Source of the DNA: Crocinitomicaceae bacterium | GTDB taxonomy: Bacteria; Bacteroidota; Bacteroidia; Flavobacteriales_G; Salibacteraceae | DNA: 64,000 nt | Assembly (NCBI GenBank): GCA_002707155.1 | Contig: PAME01000014.1 | Coordinates: 186,001 to 250,000, forward strand | Reading direction: 5' to 3' | In this document: one piece after another, positions 1 to 9,395 of the stretch | Layout: each line of letters begins with the position of its first letter | Numbering within the stretch: position 1 is the first letter of the stretch | Translations under genes and position numbers: made by a program | Notes under the pieces: generated by a model | What the model saw: only the letters and a program-made list of their open reading frames with translations | Database searches by the model: none | Told to the model about the DNA's origin: nothing

Positions 1-685
1 GTTCGATATGATGGATTTGAACGCCAACATTTCCTGCAGGATGTGGACCTGCTATTGAATGTATTGTACAATTATTTAACCCAGAAAAAACACCCTTATC
101 TCCTCGTGTCACAATATTAACAGCTCCCTTGGTAAGTTTGGCTAACGCATCAATACCAGTTTGTAAATCTGTTGCTCTGTCTTTTAGAATAAAATTATAA
201 TTAGGAGCCAATGGTGAAGAATCGAAGGCAGAAATAAAAATTGCCTTAGGATCTTCGTTAGCATCAGCCATAACGTCGAACGGACGTTTCTTAATTAACG
301 GCCACTGCCCCCCTCTCTGAAGAATCTCAATTATTCCAGCTTTATCAGCAGAATTAACGCCAGACACATCAAAGTTTTCAAATTTTGTTTCTTTATCGGC
401 TAATAATCGGACTTCTAATATTCTACGTTTTGCTCCACGAACTACTTCGGCTACTTCCCCGGAAACCGGTGAAACAAACTTTGTGTTTTCGTTTACTTTA
501 TCGTGAAACAATGGAGTTCCTGCTTTAACTTCATCGCCTTCTTTGACTTCTAATTTTGGAATTACTCCATGAAAATCAGTCGGCTTTAATGCTACAGTTG
601 TTGAATCGATGGCAACAAGCTTTTCTTCAGCTTTGCCTACTAGATTGATATCAACACCTCTGCTAATCTTGACGTTTTTTGCCAT
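1..685 (-). CDS. nqrA: Na+-translocating NADH:quinone reductase subunit A (5' part; runs off left edge)
   Basis: Reverse-strand translation from ATG at 685: MAKNVKISRGVDINLVGKAEEKLVAIDSTTVALKPTDFHGVIPKLEVKEGDEVKAGTPLFHDKVNENTKFVSPVSGEVAEVVRGAKRR..., characteristic of the NqrA N-terminus; no stop before position 1. Confidence 0.9.
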   Translation of the reverse strand, partial: MAKNVKISRGVDINLVGKAEEKLVAIDSTTVALKPTDFHGVIPKLEVKEGDEVKAGTPLFHDKVNENTKFVSPVSGEVAEVVRGAKRRILEVRLLADKETKFENFDVSGVNSADKAGIIEILQRGGQWPLIKKRPFDVMADANEDPKAIFISAFDSSPLAPNYNFILKDRATDLQTGIDALAKLTKGAVNIVTRGDKGVFSGLNNCTIHSIAGPHPAGNVGVQIHHIE

Positions 686-720
686 CTATGTTTTATTTAA
701 TATAGATCGAAATTTCGCCG

Positions 721-728
721 CAAATTTA
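721..728 (-). promoter_or_regulatory. Bacteroidetes -7 element TAAATTTG (TAnnTTTG) upstream of nqrA
   Basis: CAAATTTA on + strand, about 35 bp upstream of the nqrA ATG; matches the known Bacteroidetes TAnnTTTG consensus. Confidence 0.5.
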
Positions 729-903
729 AGGGATAAATCCCTTGTGTCATTTGAAACTTAATCAAGGTTAAATACAAGTATCTAAATTTAAGTGTCAACC
801 CGATAATAAACTTTACAAAACACCTATTTTCAGGGGCTTACAATAGGACTTGAGTAATTAAATGTGCTTAATTTAGAATGATTCTAAATAATAGAGCGCC
901 GAT

Positions 904-934
904 AAAAAAACCCTGCTCATTTAAATGAACAGGG
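904..934 (-). terminator. Rho-independent terminator downstream of sucC
   Basis: AAAAAAA CCCTGcTCATTTAAATGAaCAGGG: long stem; T-run on the minus strand. Confidence 0.8.
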
Positions 935-961
935 CTAAGATAAAAATATCTTTAAAGTGTT

Positions 962-2152
962 TTAAGCCAACACTTCCTTTACTTTATCCGCAGCCTCTTG
1001 AAGTACAATTGCTGATTCTACTTTCAAACCTGAATCATCAATAATCTTCTTAGCTTCTTCAGCGTTTGTACCCTGCAGTCTTACAATTATCGGAACCTCT
1101 ATGTTTCCCATATTCTTGTATGCATCAACTACCCCTTGAGCAACTCTATCACAACGAACGATACCTCCAAAAATATTCACCAAAATAGCTTTAACATTCG
1201 GATCTTTCAAAATCATTTTAAAGGCCTTCTCAACTCGTTCAGCGTCAGCAGTGCCGCCTACATCTAAAAAGTTTGCCGGATTACCTCCAGATAGCTTTAT
1301 AATGTCCATAGTTGCCATTGCTAAACCAGCACCATTAACCATACAACCCACATTTCCATCGAGCTTTACGAAACTTAGTCCCGCCTCCATTGCTTCTACT
1401 TCTGTGGGATCTTCTTCATTCAAATCGCGCATTGCTGCATAATCTGGATGACGGTATAATGCGTTATCTTCAATATTTACTTTAGCATCTACTGCAATAA
1501 TTTTATCATCAGAAGTCTTAAGTACTGGATTAATTTCGAACATTGCCGAATCAGAACCAACATATGCTGCATACAATTTCCCAATGAACTTTACCATTTC
1601 CTTGAACGCCTTTCCGCTCAATCCCAGGTTAAAAGCAATCCTTCTAGCTTGAAAGCCCTGAAGACCAACTCTTGGGTCAACTTCTTCCTTGAAAATACGA
1701 TCTGGAGTCTTCTCCGCAACAGTTTCAATATCAACTCCGCCATCAGGAGAATACATTATTGTGTTTCTTCCAGATTCTCTATTCAAGAGAACAGACATAT
1801 AAAACTCTGCCGTTTCTGATTCTCCCGGATAGTAAACATCCTCAGCAATTAACACTTGATTTACAAACTTTCCTTCTGGACCTGTTTGATGCGTTACCAA
1901 GGTCATTCCCAAAATCTCATTTGATATTGAACGCACTTCGTCTATGGATTTAGCCAACTTAACTCCTCCACCTTTTCCTCGTCCACCTGCATGAATTTGA
2001 GCTTTTATAACCCACCATCCTGTTCCGGTATCTTCAGTTAACTTTTTAGCTGCTTCAACTGCTTCGTCAGCAGTTTTAGCAACAATTCCTCTCTGAATCG
2101 CTACTCCGTAGCTATTCAAAATTGACTTTCCTTGAAATTCGTGAATGTTCAT
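962..2152 (-). CDS. sucC: Succinate--CoA ligase (ADP-forming) subunit beta
   Basis: ORF protein MNIHEFQGKSILNSYGVAIQRG...NIFGGIVRCDRVAQGVV...; start corrected to the internal ATG at 2152. Confidence 0.95.
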   Translation of the reverse strand: MNIHEFQGKSILNSYGVAIQRGIVAKTADEAVEAAKKLTEDTGTGWWVIKAQIHAGGRGKGGGVKLAKSIDEVRSISNEILGMTLVTHQTGPEGKFVNQVLIAEDVYYPGESETAEFYMSVLLNRESGRNTIMYSPDGGVDIETVAEKTPDRIFKEEVDPRVGLQGFQARRIAFNLGLSGKAFKEMVKFIGKLYAAYVGSDSAMFEINPVLKTSDDKIIAVDAKVNIEDNALYRHPDYAAMRDLNEEDPTEVEAMEAGLSFVKLDGNVGCMVNGAGLAMATMDIIKLSGGNPANFLDVGGTADAERVEKAFKMILKDPNVKAILVNIFGGIVRCDRVAQGVVDAYKNMGNIEVPIIVRLQGTNAEEAKKIIDDSGLKVESAIVLQEAADKVKEVLA

Positions 2153-2177
2153 TTTTTGTCTTTGAAATTTGCAGCGC

Positions 2178-2185
2178 CAAATGTA
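2178..2185 (-). promoter_or_regulatory. -7 element TACATTTG upstream of sucC
   Basis: CAAATGTA on + strand, 26 bp upstream of the sucC ATG. Confidence 0.45.
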
Positions 2186-2301
2186 AAGCATTGGATTCAC
2201 TCAATGATTAGGTGAAATGAGTTTTATAACAGTCTTTTTGAATTCACGAGCTCAATTTGTATTTCTTTTTAATTTTCTATATTTACTGAATTGAAAAATA
2301 G

Positions 2302-3588
2302 ATGGTTATGAAAGTTTTCCAAAAAATCCTAGTCTGTATTTATCTTCTCTTTCCTTTTTTATTTGTTAACGCAACAGAAAAAACCGAAACGTTTCATATT
2401 ATTGGACCAACTGATGCAGTTTGCGTTGGTCAAAAAATAAAATTGGAGGCATCTGGACCAGCTAATGGCTTTGAATATTTTTGGTACCCAAGGAACAAAG
2501 TGGTCAGCCCTTTCTTAAAAGCAACGGATTATATTCCTGAAGAAACTACTCAGTTGTTTGTAGTTCGAATGTCAACCTCAAATTTATCTAACACAGACAC
2601 TGCATATATTACAGTAAAGGTTAACGAAAAGGAAGTAGAAATTTATGGTCCTGGGTTCGTTTGTCTGGGCGCTTCTGCTAGTTTAGAAATCGCGCCTTAT
2701 TTCAACAATCCTGTGTGGTCAACCAATGAGAATAAACATCAAATTGAAGTCACAAAACCTGGTATTTATTCTGTCAAAGCACATGAGGGATGTGACTTAG
2801 TTAAAGGTAATCACTACGTGGATAGTAAGACAAATCCTTTAAGCAGAATTATGGCAAATCGCAATACCGATTTGTGTAATGGTGACCAAGTTGAATTACG
2901 CTCCTTTAGTGCAGTAAACCCCTCTTGGTCAAACGGCTCTGAATCTAGAAGCGTAATTGTGAAAACAAGTGGTAACTATGTTTTGCGCAACACAAATGAA
3001 TGTGGAATTGATAAAGCAGAGATATCAGTAAGGGTTCACCCCATTCAAGCTGATTTTATTCCTTCAGCTACTGAGCTGCTGGAAAGCGAAAACCTTGAAC
3101 TATATAACCATAGTAAGCATGCCGTTCGTTATGAGTGGTATCAAGACGGTCACTTACTTTCAGAAGAAGAAAATACCGAAGTAAGGTTTCAAACTTCAGG
3201 CGCTTATTCAGTTGAGCTTCATGCTTTTAATGCTTATGGTTGTCGAGATATAATGGAATACCCAAGTATTGTAGTGGTAAGCAAAGAATCGTCTATATCA
3301 GCAAACAAAGAAGATATTATATTTCCGAACTCTTTTACTCCTAACGGTGATGGGAAAAACGATGTGTTTGAAATGTATACTGGCGATATCTACAATTTAA
3401 ATGTGACTATCTATAACCGCTGGGGTCAGATAATATTTGAAGAACAGAACTCTAGTGAAGTAGTTTGGAATGGAACTGATATAGCCGGAAACAAACTAGA
3501 ACAAGGTCAATATGTCGTTCATTATAGCTATGAAAATAAATTCGGAGAACCCATCACTAAAACCTCTTCAGTTAATCTACTGAGATAG
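2302..3588 (+). CDS. Secreted gliding-motility-associated C-terminal domain / T9SS type B sorting domain protein
   Basis: Signal peptide; Ig-like modules; C-terminus IIFPNSFTPNGDGKNDVFEMYTGDIYNLNVTIYNRWGQIIFE...WNGTDIAGNKLEQGQYVVHYSYENKFGE, typical of the type B CTD. Confidence 0.9.
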   Translation: MVMKVFQKILVCIYLLFPFLFVNATEKTETFHIIGPTDAVCVGQKIKLEASGPANGFEYFWYPRNKVVSPFLKATDYIPEETTQLFVVRMSTSNLSNTDTAYITVKVNEKEVEIYGPGFVCLGASASLEIAPYFNNPVWSTNENKHQIEVTKPGIYSVKAHEGCDLVKGNHYVDSKTNPLSRIMANRNTDLCNGDQVELRSFSAVNPSWSNGSESRSVIVKTSGNYVLRNTNECGIDKAEISVRVHPIQADFIPSATELLESENLELYNHSKHAVRYEWYQDGHLLSEEENTEVRFQTSGAYSVELHAFNAYGCRDIMEYPSIVVVSKESSISANKEDIIFPNSFTPNGDGKNDVFEMYTGDIYNLNVTIYNRWGQIIFEEQNSSEVVWNGTDIAGNKLEQGQYVVHYSYENKFGEPITKTSSVNLLR

Positions 3589-3590
3589 AT

Positions 3591-4379
3591 TTATACTCGA
3601 AGCACAAAGTGCTCTTTTTCTATATCCTTTCTAAAAAAAAGCAATCCTTTGTAAAACAGGTCAATACTAATTGATACTTCTTCCAAAGAAACAATTTCTT
3701 GCCATGCCTTTTCCATTCCACTACTCCAATGAATATCATCAATAATAACTACAGAGGAGGCATTCAATTTACTCTTTAACAAGGTAAAATACTTAATGGT
3801 TGCATCGTAAGTATGATTAGCATCTAAATAAACCAAATCGATAGGTAAGCTAATGCTTTCTAACAGTTGAGGAAGCGTTTTATCTATAGAGCCTTCAATA
3901 CTATTAATGTTTTCCAACTGAAGCTTTTGCCAGCCTTTCTGTGCAATGGAAAGAATATCTGGGTTCCCCTCAAAAGTGTATAACTTGTTTGTGGGACGCA
4001 CAGATGCTAAGTAAGCCGTTGATACTCCTAAACTAGTACCTAACTCTATAATCGTTTTCACTCCAAAATAATTTACCAACCCGAAAAGCCATTCTGACTG
4101 CACCTTAGTTGACAAAGCATTAGCAGCAATATCTTTTACTTTTCTATTTCCTGATTTTCTAGAACCAGCACCAAGGTCCTTTGTACGAATTTTGGTATTA
4201 TCTTCTACAAGCGCATCTCTCCATTTTTCGATCTCTTTGAAAGCATAGTATGGTGATTGTTTGCGTAAAACGTTTTCAACCAAGTCAAATACAAAAGGAG
4301 AATGCACCCGATATCGCGTCTTAGATTTTTTAAGATACTGTAGATATTTAAAAAATAGCTGAATCGAGTTGTAGGGCAT
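3591..4379 (-). CDS. Class I SAM-dependent methyltransferase (O-methyltransferase-like)
   Basis: VKTIIELGTSLGVSTAYLASVRPTNKLYTFEGNP...IDLVYLDANHTYDATIKYF...VVIIDDIHWSSGMEKAW. Confidence 0.8.
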   Translation of the reverse strand: MPYNSIQLFFKYLQYLKKSKTRYRVHSPFVFDLVENVLRKQSPYYAFKEIEKWRDALVEDNTKIRTKDLGAGSRKSGNRKVKDIAANALSTKVQSEWLFGLVNYFGVKTIIELGTSLGVSTAYLASVRPTNKLYTFEGNPDILSIAQKGWQKLQLENINSIEGSIDKTLPQLLESISLPIDLVYLDANHTYDATIKYFTLLKSKLNASSVVIIDDIHWSSGMEKAWQEIVSLEEVSISIDLFYKGLLFFRKDIEKEHFVLRV

Positions 4380-4405
4380 TTAACCAAATATAATTTTCAA
4401 AAAAG

Positions 4406-4441
4406 AAAACCCTTTTTCGATGCATCGAAACAAGGGTTTTT
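4406..4441. terminator. Hairpin terminator between fabI and the methyltransferase gene
   Basis: AAAACCCTTtttCGATGCATCGaaacAAGGGTTTTT. Confidence 0.75.
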
Positions 4442-4464
4442 ACAGAACTTTTATTAAACTTCAA

Positions 4465-5271
4465 CTAGTCTTTTCCTAACATTTTAGCTGTGATTCCAGT
4501 GCTAGAAAACCCGCCATCATGCATTAAATTTTGCATTGTCACCATTTTCGTTAAATCTGAAAACATAGCGATACAATAATTAGCACAATCTTCCGCGCTT
4601 GCGTTGCCCAATGGAGACATTTTATCTGCAAAATCAATAAAGTCATCAAATCCTTTAACTCCCGAACCAGCAGTTGTCCTAGTTGGTGACTGACTAATGG
4701 TATTTACTCTAACATGTTTAGCTGAGCCATAGTGATAGCCAAAACTTCTAGCTATAGATTCTAACATTGCTTTTGCCTCAGCCATATCGCTATAATCGGG
4801 GAAGGTTCTTTGCGCAGCTATGTAAGTAAGGGCCAAAACAGAACTCCACTCATTCATTGCATCTAACTTCATCGTTGTTTGCATTACCTTATGAAAGGAC
4901 AAAGCTGAGACATCGACTGTTTTTTGAAAAAAGTCGTAGTTCAAATCAGTATAAGGCTTACTTTTTCGAACATTAGGAGACATTCCAATTGAGTGTAAGA
5001 CAAAATCTAGCTTTCCACCCAATTTATCCATTGAACCCTGCACAAGGTTTTCGAGATCTTCGACACTGGTAGCATCGGCTGGAATGATTTCCGAATTGCA
5101 TTTAGCAGCCAAATCATTAATCTTACCCATACGCATGGCAATTGGTGCATTTGTTAGTGTAAATATTGCACCTTCTTCTGCTGCTCGCTCTGCTACTTTC
5201 CAAGCGATTGAATGTTCATCCAAAGCCCCGAAAATTATTCCTCTTTTCCCTTTTAAAATATCATTTGCCAT
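4465..5271 (-). CDS. fabI: Enoyl-[acyl-carrier-protein] reductase (NADH)
   Basis: KGKRGIIFGALDEHSIAWKVAERAAEEGA...LDFVLHSIGMSPNVRKSKPYTDLNYDFFQKTVDVSALSFHKVMQ...; FabI-type SDR. Confidence 0.92.
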   Translation of the reverse strand: MANDILKGKRGIIFGALDEHSIAWKVAERAAEEGAIFTLTNAPIAMRMGKINDLAAKCNSEIIPADATSVEDLENLVQGSMDKLGGKLDFVLHSIGMSPNVRKSKPYTDLNYDFFQKTVDVSALSFHKVMQTTMKLDAMNEWSSVLALTYIAAQRTFPDYSDMAEAKAMLESIARSFGYHYGSAKHVRVNTISQSPTRTTAGSGVKGFDDFIDFADKMSPLGNASAEDCANYCIAMFSDLTKMVTMQNLMHDGGFSSTGITAKMLGKD

Positions 5272-5293
5272 AATTGCATTTTTTATTGCGCTT

Positions 5294-5301
5294 CAAATTT
5301 A
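5294..5301 (-). promoter_or_regulatory. -7 element TAAATTTG upstream of fabI
   Basis: CAAATTTA on + strand, 23 bp upstream of the fabI ATG. Confidence 0.45.
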
Positions 5302-5309
5302 GAAATCAA

Positions 5310-6965
5310 TTAGTTATCTAGCAGAATTCTGGCATTTTCTTTAGCAACAGTACTTAACTTATCACCGCTTAGCATCTTAGCCAGTTCGATTACTCGATTA
5401 TCCCCTTCGAGTAATTCAATTTTTGTCAATGTTTTTTCTGAGTTATGATCCTTGTACACCGAATAATGCGCATTTCCTTTTGCTGCTATTTGAGGCAAAT
5501 GTGTAATAGCCAATACTTGAATTTTTTTAGAAATCAGCTTCATCAAATCTCCCATTTTATTAGCAACCTCACCACTAACACCTGTATCTATTTCATCAAA
5601 AACTATTGTAGGAAGATTAGTTTTATTAGAAACTATTGACTTTATTGCAAGCAGTATTCTAGACAACTCACCTCCACTAGCCGATTCATGAACTTTCTTT
5701 AAACCGACTCCTTTATTCGCTGTAAATCCAAATTCAATTATTTCATTTCCAAGTGGTTCTAATTCATTGGTCTTTATGAATTCTATTTTAAACTTAGCTT
5801 CAGGCATTCCGAGGTGCGTAAGATGATTTATTAATTCCTTTTCAAAGCTTGAGGCGCAATCCAACCGGAGTTGACTAAGTTCATTTCCTAGTTGTTCAAG
5901 AATAAGAAGTTCTCTATCTAGCTCCTTTTTGCGTTCTATGATCTTCTCATCTCCACCTTCTATTTGAGTTAGCTTTTCTTTAAGTTCATTTCTAATTGAA
6001 ATCAATTCACTTTCAGTCTGAACTTGGTGTTTTTGCAGTAATTGATTAATCAAATTAACACGGTCTTGAACCATTGATAGCTGCTCAGGCTCAAGAGTTA
6101 CTTCTGACTCTAATTGATTGACTTCGTCGGCTAAATCTTGAATCTCTAATTGAATACTTCCAATTCTCGCCGCGAGTGATTCTAGTTTAGAAGTGTAAGA
6201 CGATATTGGCGCTACGGTTCTTTCTGCCTGAAACGATAGTTCTACAATACCATTATTATCATTTGACAGCAATTGACTCAAAGAAAAAAGTGTGGACTTA
6301 ATTTCTTCAGCATGCTCAAGCTTTTTGAGCAACTCTTCTTTCTCCGTCAATTCTCCTGGAACAATGCTAGTTTCTTCACATTCATTATACAAAAACTCGA
6401 AATAGTCTTGCTCTTGCTTTTGCTTAAATAAATCCGACTCTAATTCTGCTAAAGCATCTTTAAGCATTTTTACTTTTTCAAATTGTTGCCTATATTCAGA
6501 CACCTTGTCTAGATGACCTCCAAAAGCATCGACCAGGAAAGTTCGATAAGTTCTTTCTCCAAGTTTTAAATTTTCATGCTGTGCATGAACGTCAATAACA
6601 TACCCGCCAACTTGACTCAATTGTTTCAATGTTGCTGGTGTGTCATTAATAAATGAGCGAGATTTGCCGTTTGGCAATAACTCCCTTCGAAGTATTAATG
6701 TTTCATTTATATCAAAATCATTGACTTTTAAAAAATGTTTTACGGACTTTGATCGCGTTGAAAACTCAGATTCTATAATACATTTTTTAGATGCATCGAA
6801 AAGTAAATCAGATTCTGCTCTTTTTCCTAAAACCAACGATAGCGCCCCTAGTATGATGGACTTTCCAGCTCCTGTCTGGCCAGTTACAATTGTAAATCCA
6901 TTTTCAAGATCTATACTAATTTGATCAATTAGAGTAAAGTTAGAAATGTATAAACGATGTAACAT
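5310..6965 (-). CDS. recN: DNA repair protein RecN
   Basis: MLHRLYISNFTLIDQISIDLENGFTIVTGQTGAGKSIILGALSLVLGKRAESD...; SASGGELSRILLAIKSI; PTIVFDEIDTGVSGEVA. Confidence 0.95.
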   Translation of the reverse strand: MLHRLYISNFTLIDQISIDLENGFTIVTGQTGAGKSIILGALSLVLGKRAESDLLFDASKKCIIESEFSTRSKSVKHFLKVNDFDINETLILRRELLPNGKSRSFINDTPATLKQLSQVGGYVIDVHAQHENLKLGERTYRTFLVDAFGGHLDKVSEYRQQFEKVKMLKDALAELESDLFKQKQEQDYFEFLYNECEETSIVPGELTEKEELLKKLEHAEEIKSTLFSLSQLLSNDNNGIVELSFQAERTVAPISSYTSKLESLAARIGSIQLEIQDLADEVNQLESEVTLEPEQLSMVQDRVNLINQLLQKHQVQTESELISIRNELKEKLTQIEGGDEKIIERKKELDRELLILEQLGNELSQLRLDCASSFEKELINHLTHLGMPEAKFKIEFIKTNELEPLGNEIIEFGFTANKGVGLKKVHESASGGELSRILLAIKSIVSNKTNLPTIVFDEIDTGVSGEVANKMGDLMKLISKKIQVLAITHLPQIAAKGNAHYSVYKDHNSEKTLTKIELLEGDNRVIELAKMLSGDKLSTVAKENARILLDN

Positions 6966-6967
6966 TT

Positions 6968-7855
6968 CTACAATATTTTTTGATAGTTAATGGTGTTCGC
7001 TGGATCAACTTTATTAAGAAGGTCTATGATTTTATCTTTTTCAGCTCTAGGAGCATCTTGGTATAACTTAATAATCTCTTTACTCTTAGAATCAAAAAAC
7101 ACGCGCATATTAAATGAATTTGGAAAGTTTCGATGAACCTCTTCTAATTTTAAAAGTGCATTTGTTACAGCCGTTCTCCCTGCGGTGACATCCTTTGCCA
7201 TTTGATCAAATCCATTTCTATGATATTCATAAGAACATACTCTCAGGTTCCTGAATCTGGGCGTAAGGTGGTTTTCCACCAACCAATACCTATTCCTGCG
7301 TTCACTACTTGACCAACCTTGACCACCGCTACTCTGAGCAGTTCCAGCAATTTGTTGAGCTTTCTGGAAATATTTAGTTCCCCCTTCAAGTTTATAAGTA
7401 TCATAATCATAACCTATTACCATATATGTGTAATAAGCTAAAACCGAGGTTAAGTTACTCAGAAATGTCGACTCTGAGTATTCTAAGTTCGCAAAGCGGT
7501 CATAAGTAAATGAAAATTGCTCATCTTTAAAACTAAAAACAGTGCTATTGTATGCTGACGCGTATACAGGCCTTCTACTTTGAATTTGAATTGTACCGCT
7601 AAACGTATTCCCTCCTTCTATACTGGCAAGCTCAATAAGCACACTGAATTCAATTTTTTCGCTTTCTTGAAAAATGTCTCCGGTCCATTTTCTATTATTG
7701 ATGAAATCATAAACCTGTTGTTTCATATCCTCGAACATGGTAACATCTACACCGTCAAGACGATTAAAGTTTATTGAAACCTCGCACTTAACTTCTTGAG
7801 CATGGCTACTTCCAAAGAAAAGGAAAATACTAAGAAATAAAATCAGCTTTTTCAT
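6968..7855 (-). CDS. DUF4835 family protein (secreted/periplasmic)
   Basis: Signal peptide MKKLILFLSIFLFFGSSHAQEVKCEVSINF...; MVIGYDYDTYKLEGGTKYFQKAQQI; position between coaBC and recN is typical of Bacteroidetes DUF4835. Confidence 0.85.
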   Translation of the reverse strand: MKKLILFLSIFLFFGSSHAQEVKCEVSINFNRLDGVDVTMFEDMKQQVYDFINNRKWTGDIFQESEKIEFSVLIELASIEGGNTFSGTIQIQSRRPVYASAYNSTVFSFKDEQFSFTYDRFANLEYSESTFLSNLTSVLAYYTYMVIGYDYDTYKLEGGTKYFQKAQQIAGTAQSSGGQGWSSSERRNRYWLVENHLTPRFRNLRVCSYEYHRNGFDQMAKDVTAGRTAVTNALLKLEEVHRNFPNSFNMRVFFDSKSKEIIKLYQDAPRAEKDKIIDLLNKVDPANTINYQKIL

Positions 7856-9053
7856 TTAATAAATCTTCGGTGAAATTTACAATCTTTTCAGCTACTTCGA
7901 CCTTTGACATTAACTCCAAATTCAAAATTTTATTATTGGCAGATAAAATTGAAACCTTATTGGTATCATGTCCAAATCCGGCTCCGGCATCTTCAAGGGA
8001 ATTCAAAACTATCGCGTCAAAATTCTTCGACTCTAATTTCAAATTAGCGTTTTCAACCCCATTATTTGTTTCTAAAGCAAAGCCGATATTAATTTGATTT
8101 ACTCCTTTAAGCTTTCCCAACTCTTTGGCTATATCTTGATTTTTGACAAGAATAAGTTCGAGCTCATCATCTGATTTTTTGAGTTTTTGATCAAAAACTT
8201 GCTTGGGGCGATAATCAGCAACTGCGGCTGCAAAAATGCTAACTGTTGAGTTTGAATAATTCTGTTTAGACACTTCCATCATTTCAGCAGCTGAAGTAAC
8301 CTTATGAACTTGTATACCTATATCGGTAACTTGCTCAGAGGTCGGTCCCAAAACCAGCGTAACATTAGCTCCTTTGGCACTAAAGGCATTCGCTAGAGCA
8401 ATACCCATTTTTCCGGAAGATCGATTTCCAATATACCGCACAGGGTCAATGTTTTCTTGAGTTGGCCCGGCTGTTATGAGCACATTTTTACCTTTCACTA
8501 TTCCTTTTGGTTCAAAGAAGCTTTGAATTTCGTCAAAAAGTTCTTCGGGTTCTTGCATCCTTCCTTTTCCAACGAAACCAGACGCTAATTCCCCTTCTGC
8601 TGAATCAAGAACACGAACTCCTTTTTCTTCTAATTCAAAGAAGTTTTGAACGGTTGCTTTATTCGTATACATGTCCAAATCCATAGCTGGCGCAACCCAA
8701 ACAGGACAGCGAGCAGACAAATAGGTAGTTAATAAAATGTTATCTGAAACACCTTGATTCATCTTAGCCAAGGTATTGGCCGAAGCTGGCGCAATTAGCA
8801 TTAAATCAGCCCACAATCCCAGCTCTACATGGTTCACCCATTCACCAGAAGCTTTTTCTATATAAAAATCGGTTATTGCCGGTTGTTTGCTTAGCGTTGA
8901 AAGCGTTACAGGCGTTACAAAATCCAAAGAAGCCGGAGTCAATATTACCTTGACTTCGGCTTCTGATTTTATTAATTCTCGTACAAGTATGGTAGCTTTG
9001 TAGGCTGCTATGCTTCCAGTTATACCCAGAAGTATTTTTTTGCCTCTTAGCAT
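7830..9053 (-). CDS. coaBC: Bifunctional phosphopantothenoylcysteine decarboxylase / phosphopantothenate--cysteine ligase
   Basis: MLRGKKILLGITGSIAAYKA...WVAPAMDLDMY...VLITAGPTQENIDPVRYIGNRSSGKMGIALA. Confidence 0.95.
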   Translation of the reverse strand: MLRGKKILLGITGSIAAYKATILVRELIKSEAEVKVILTPASLDFVTPVTLSTLSKQPAITDFYIEKASGEWVNHVELGLWADLMLIAPASANTLAKMNQGVSDNILLTTYLSARCPVWVAPAMDLDMYTNKATVQNFFELEEKGVRVLDSAEGELASGFVGKGRMQEPEELFDEIQSFFEPKGIVKGKNVLITAGPTQENIDPVRYIGNRSSGKMGIALANAFSAKGANVTLVLGPTSEQVTDIGIQVHKVTSAAEMMEVSKQNYSNSTVSIFAAAVADYRPKQVFDQKLKKSDDELELILVKNQDIAKELGKLKGVNQINIGFALETNNGVENANLKLESKNFDAIVLNSLEDAGAGFGHDTNKVSILSANNKILNLELMSKVEVAEKIVNFTEDLLNEKADFIS

Positions 9054-9059
9054 TTGGTT

Positions 9060-9392
9060 TTACACCATTTTGTCAGATTCCTCTGGCTTTCTGTAGTAAA
9101 TTTTGTTTTCTAACAACTCTTGAACTGCTATGCTAGTAGGCTTAGGCATACGCTCATAAAACTTAGAAATTTCAATTTGCTCTCTGTTCTCGAAAATTTC
9201 TTCCAAGTTATCATGAGTAGTGGCAAATTCTTCCAGCTTTGCTGTCAATTCTTCTTTGATTTCTGTATTAATCTGATTCGATCTCTTTGATAAAAGAACC
9301 AATGACTCATAAACATTTCCTACCTCATCGCTCATAGAAATAACATCTCTAGTGACGGTAGAAGGTGATGCATTTGTTTTCTTGTAATCCAT
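9060..9392 (-). CDS. rpoZ: DNA-directed RNA polymerase omega-like subunit (Bacteroidetes type)
   Basis: 110 aa, MDYKKTNASPSTVTRDVISMSDEVGNVYESLVLLSKRSNQIN...; lies between bamD and coaBC as in other Bacteroidetes. Confidence 0.8.
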   Translation of the reverse strand: MDYKKTNASPSTVTRDVISMSDEVGNVYESLVLLSKRSNQINTEIKEELTAKLEEFATTHDNLEEIFENREQIEISKFYERMPKPTSIAVQELLENKIYYRKPEESDKMV

Positions 9393-9395
9393 AGT

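Noticed and set aside
1251-1442. Many 60-120 aa ORFs antisense to real genes (e.g. 1251-1442, 14382-14723, 23777-24208, 40451-40813, 55817-56095)
   Set aside because: They lie fully opposite clear coding sequences, have no recognisable motifs or ribosome-binding context, and are expected by chance.
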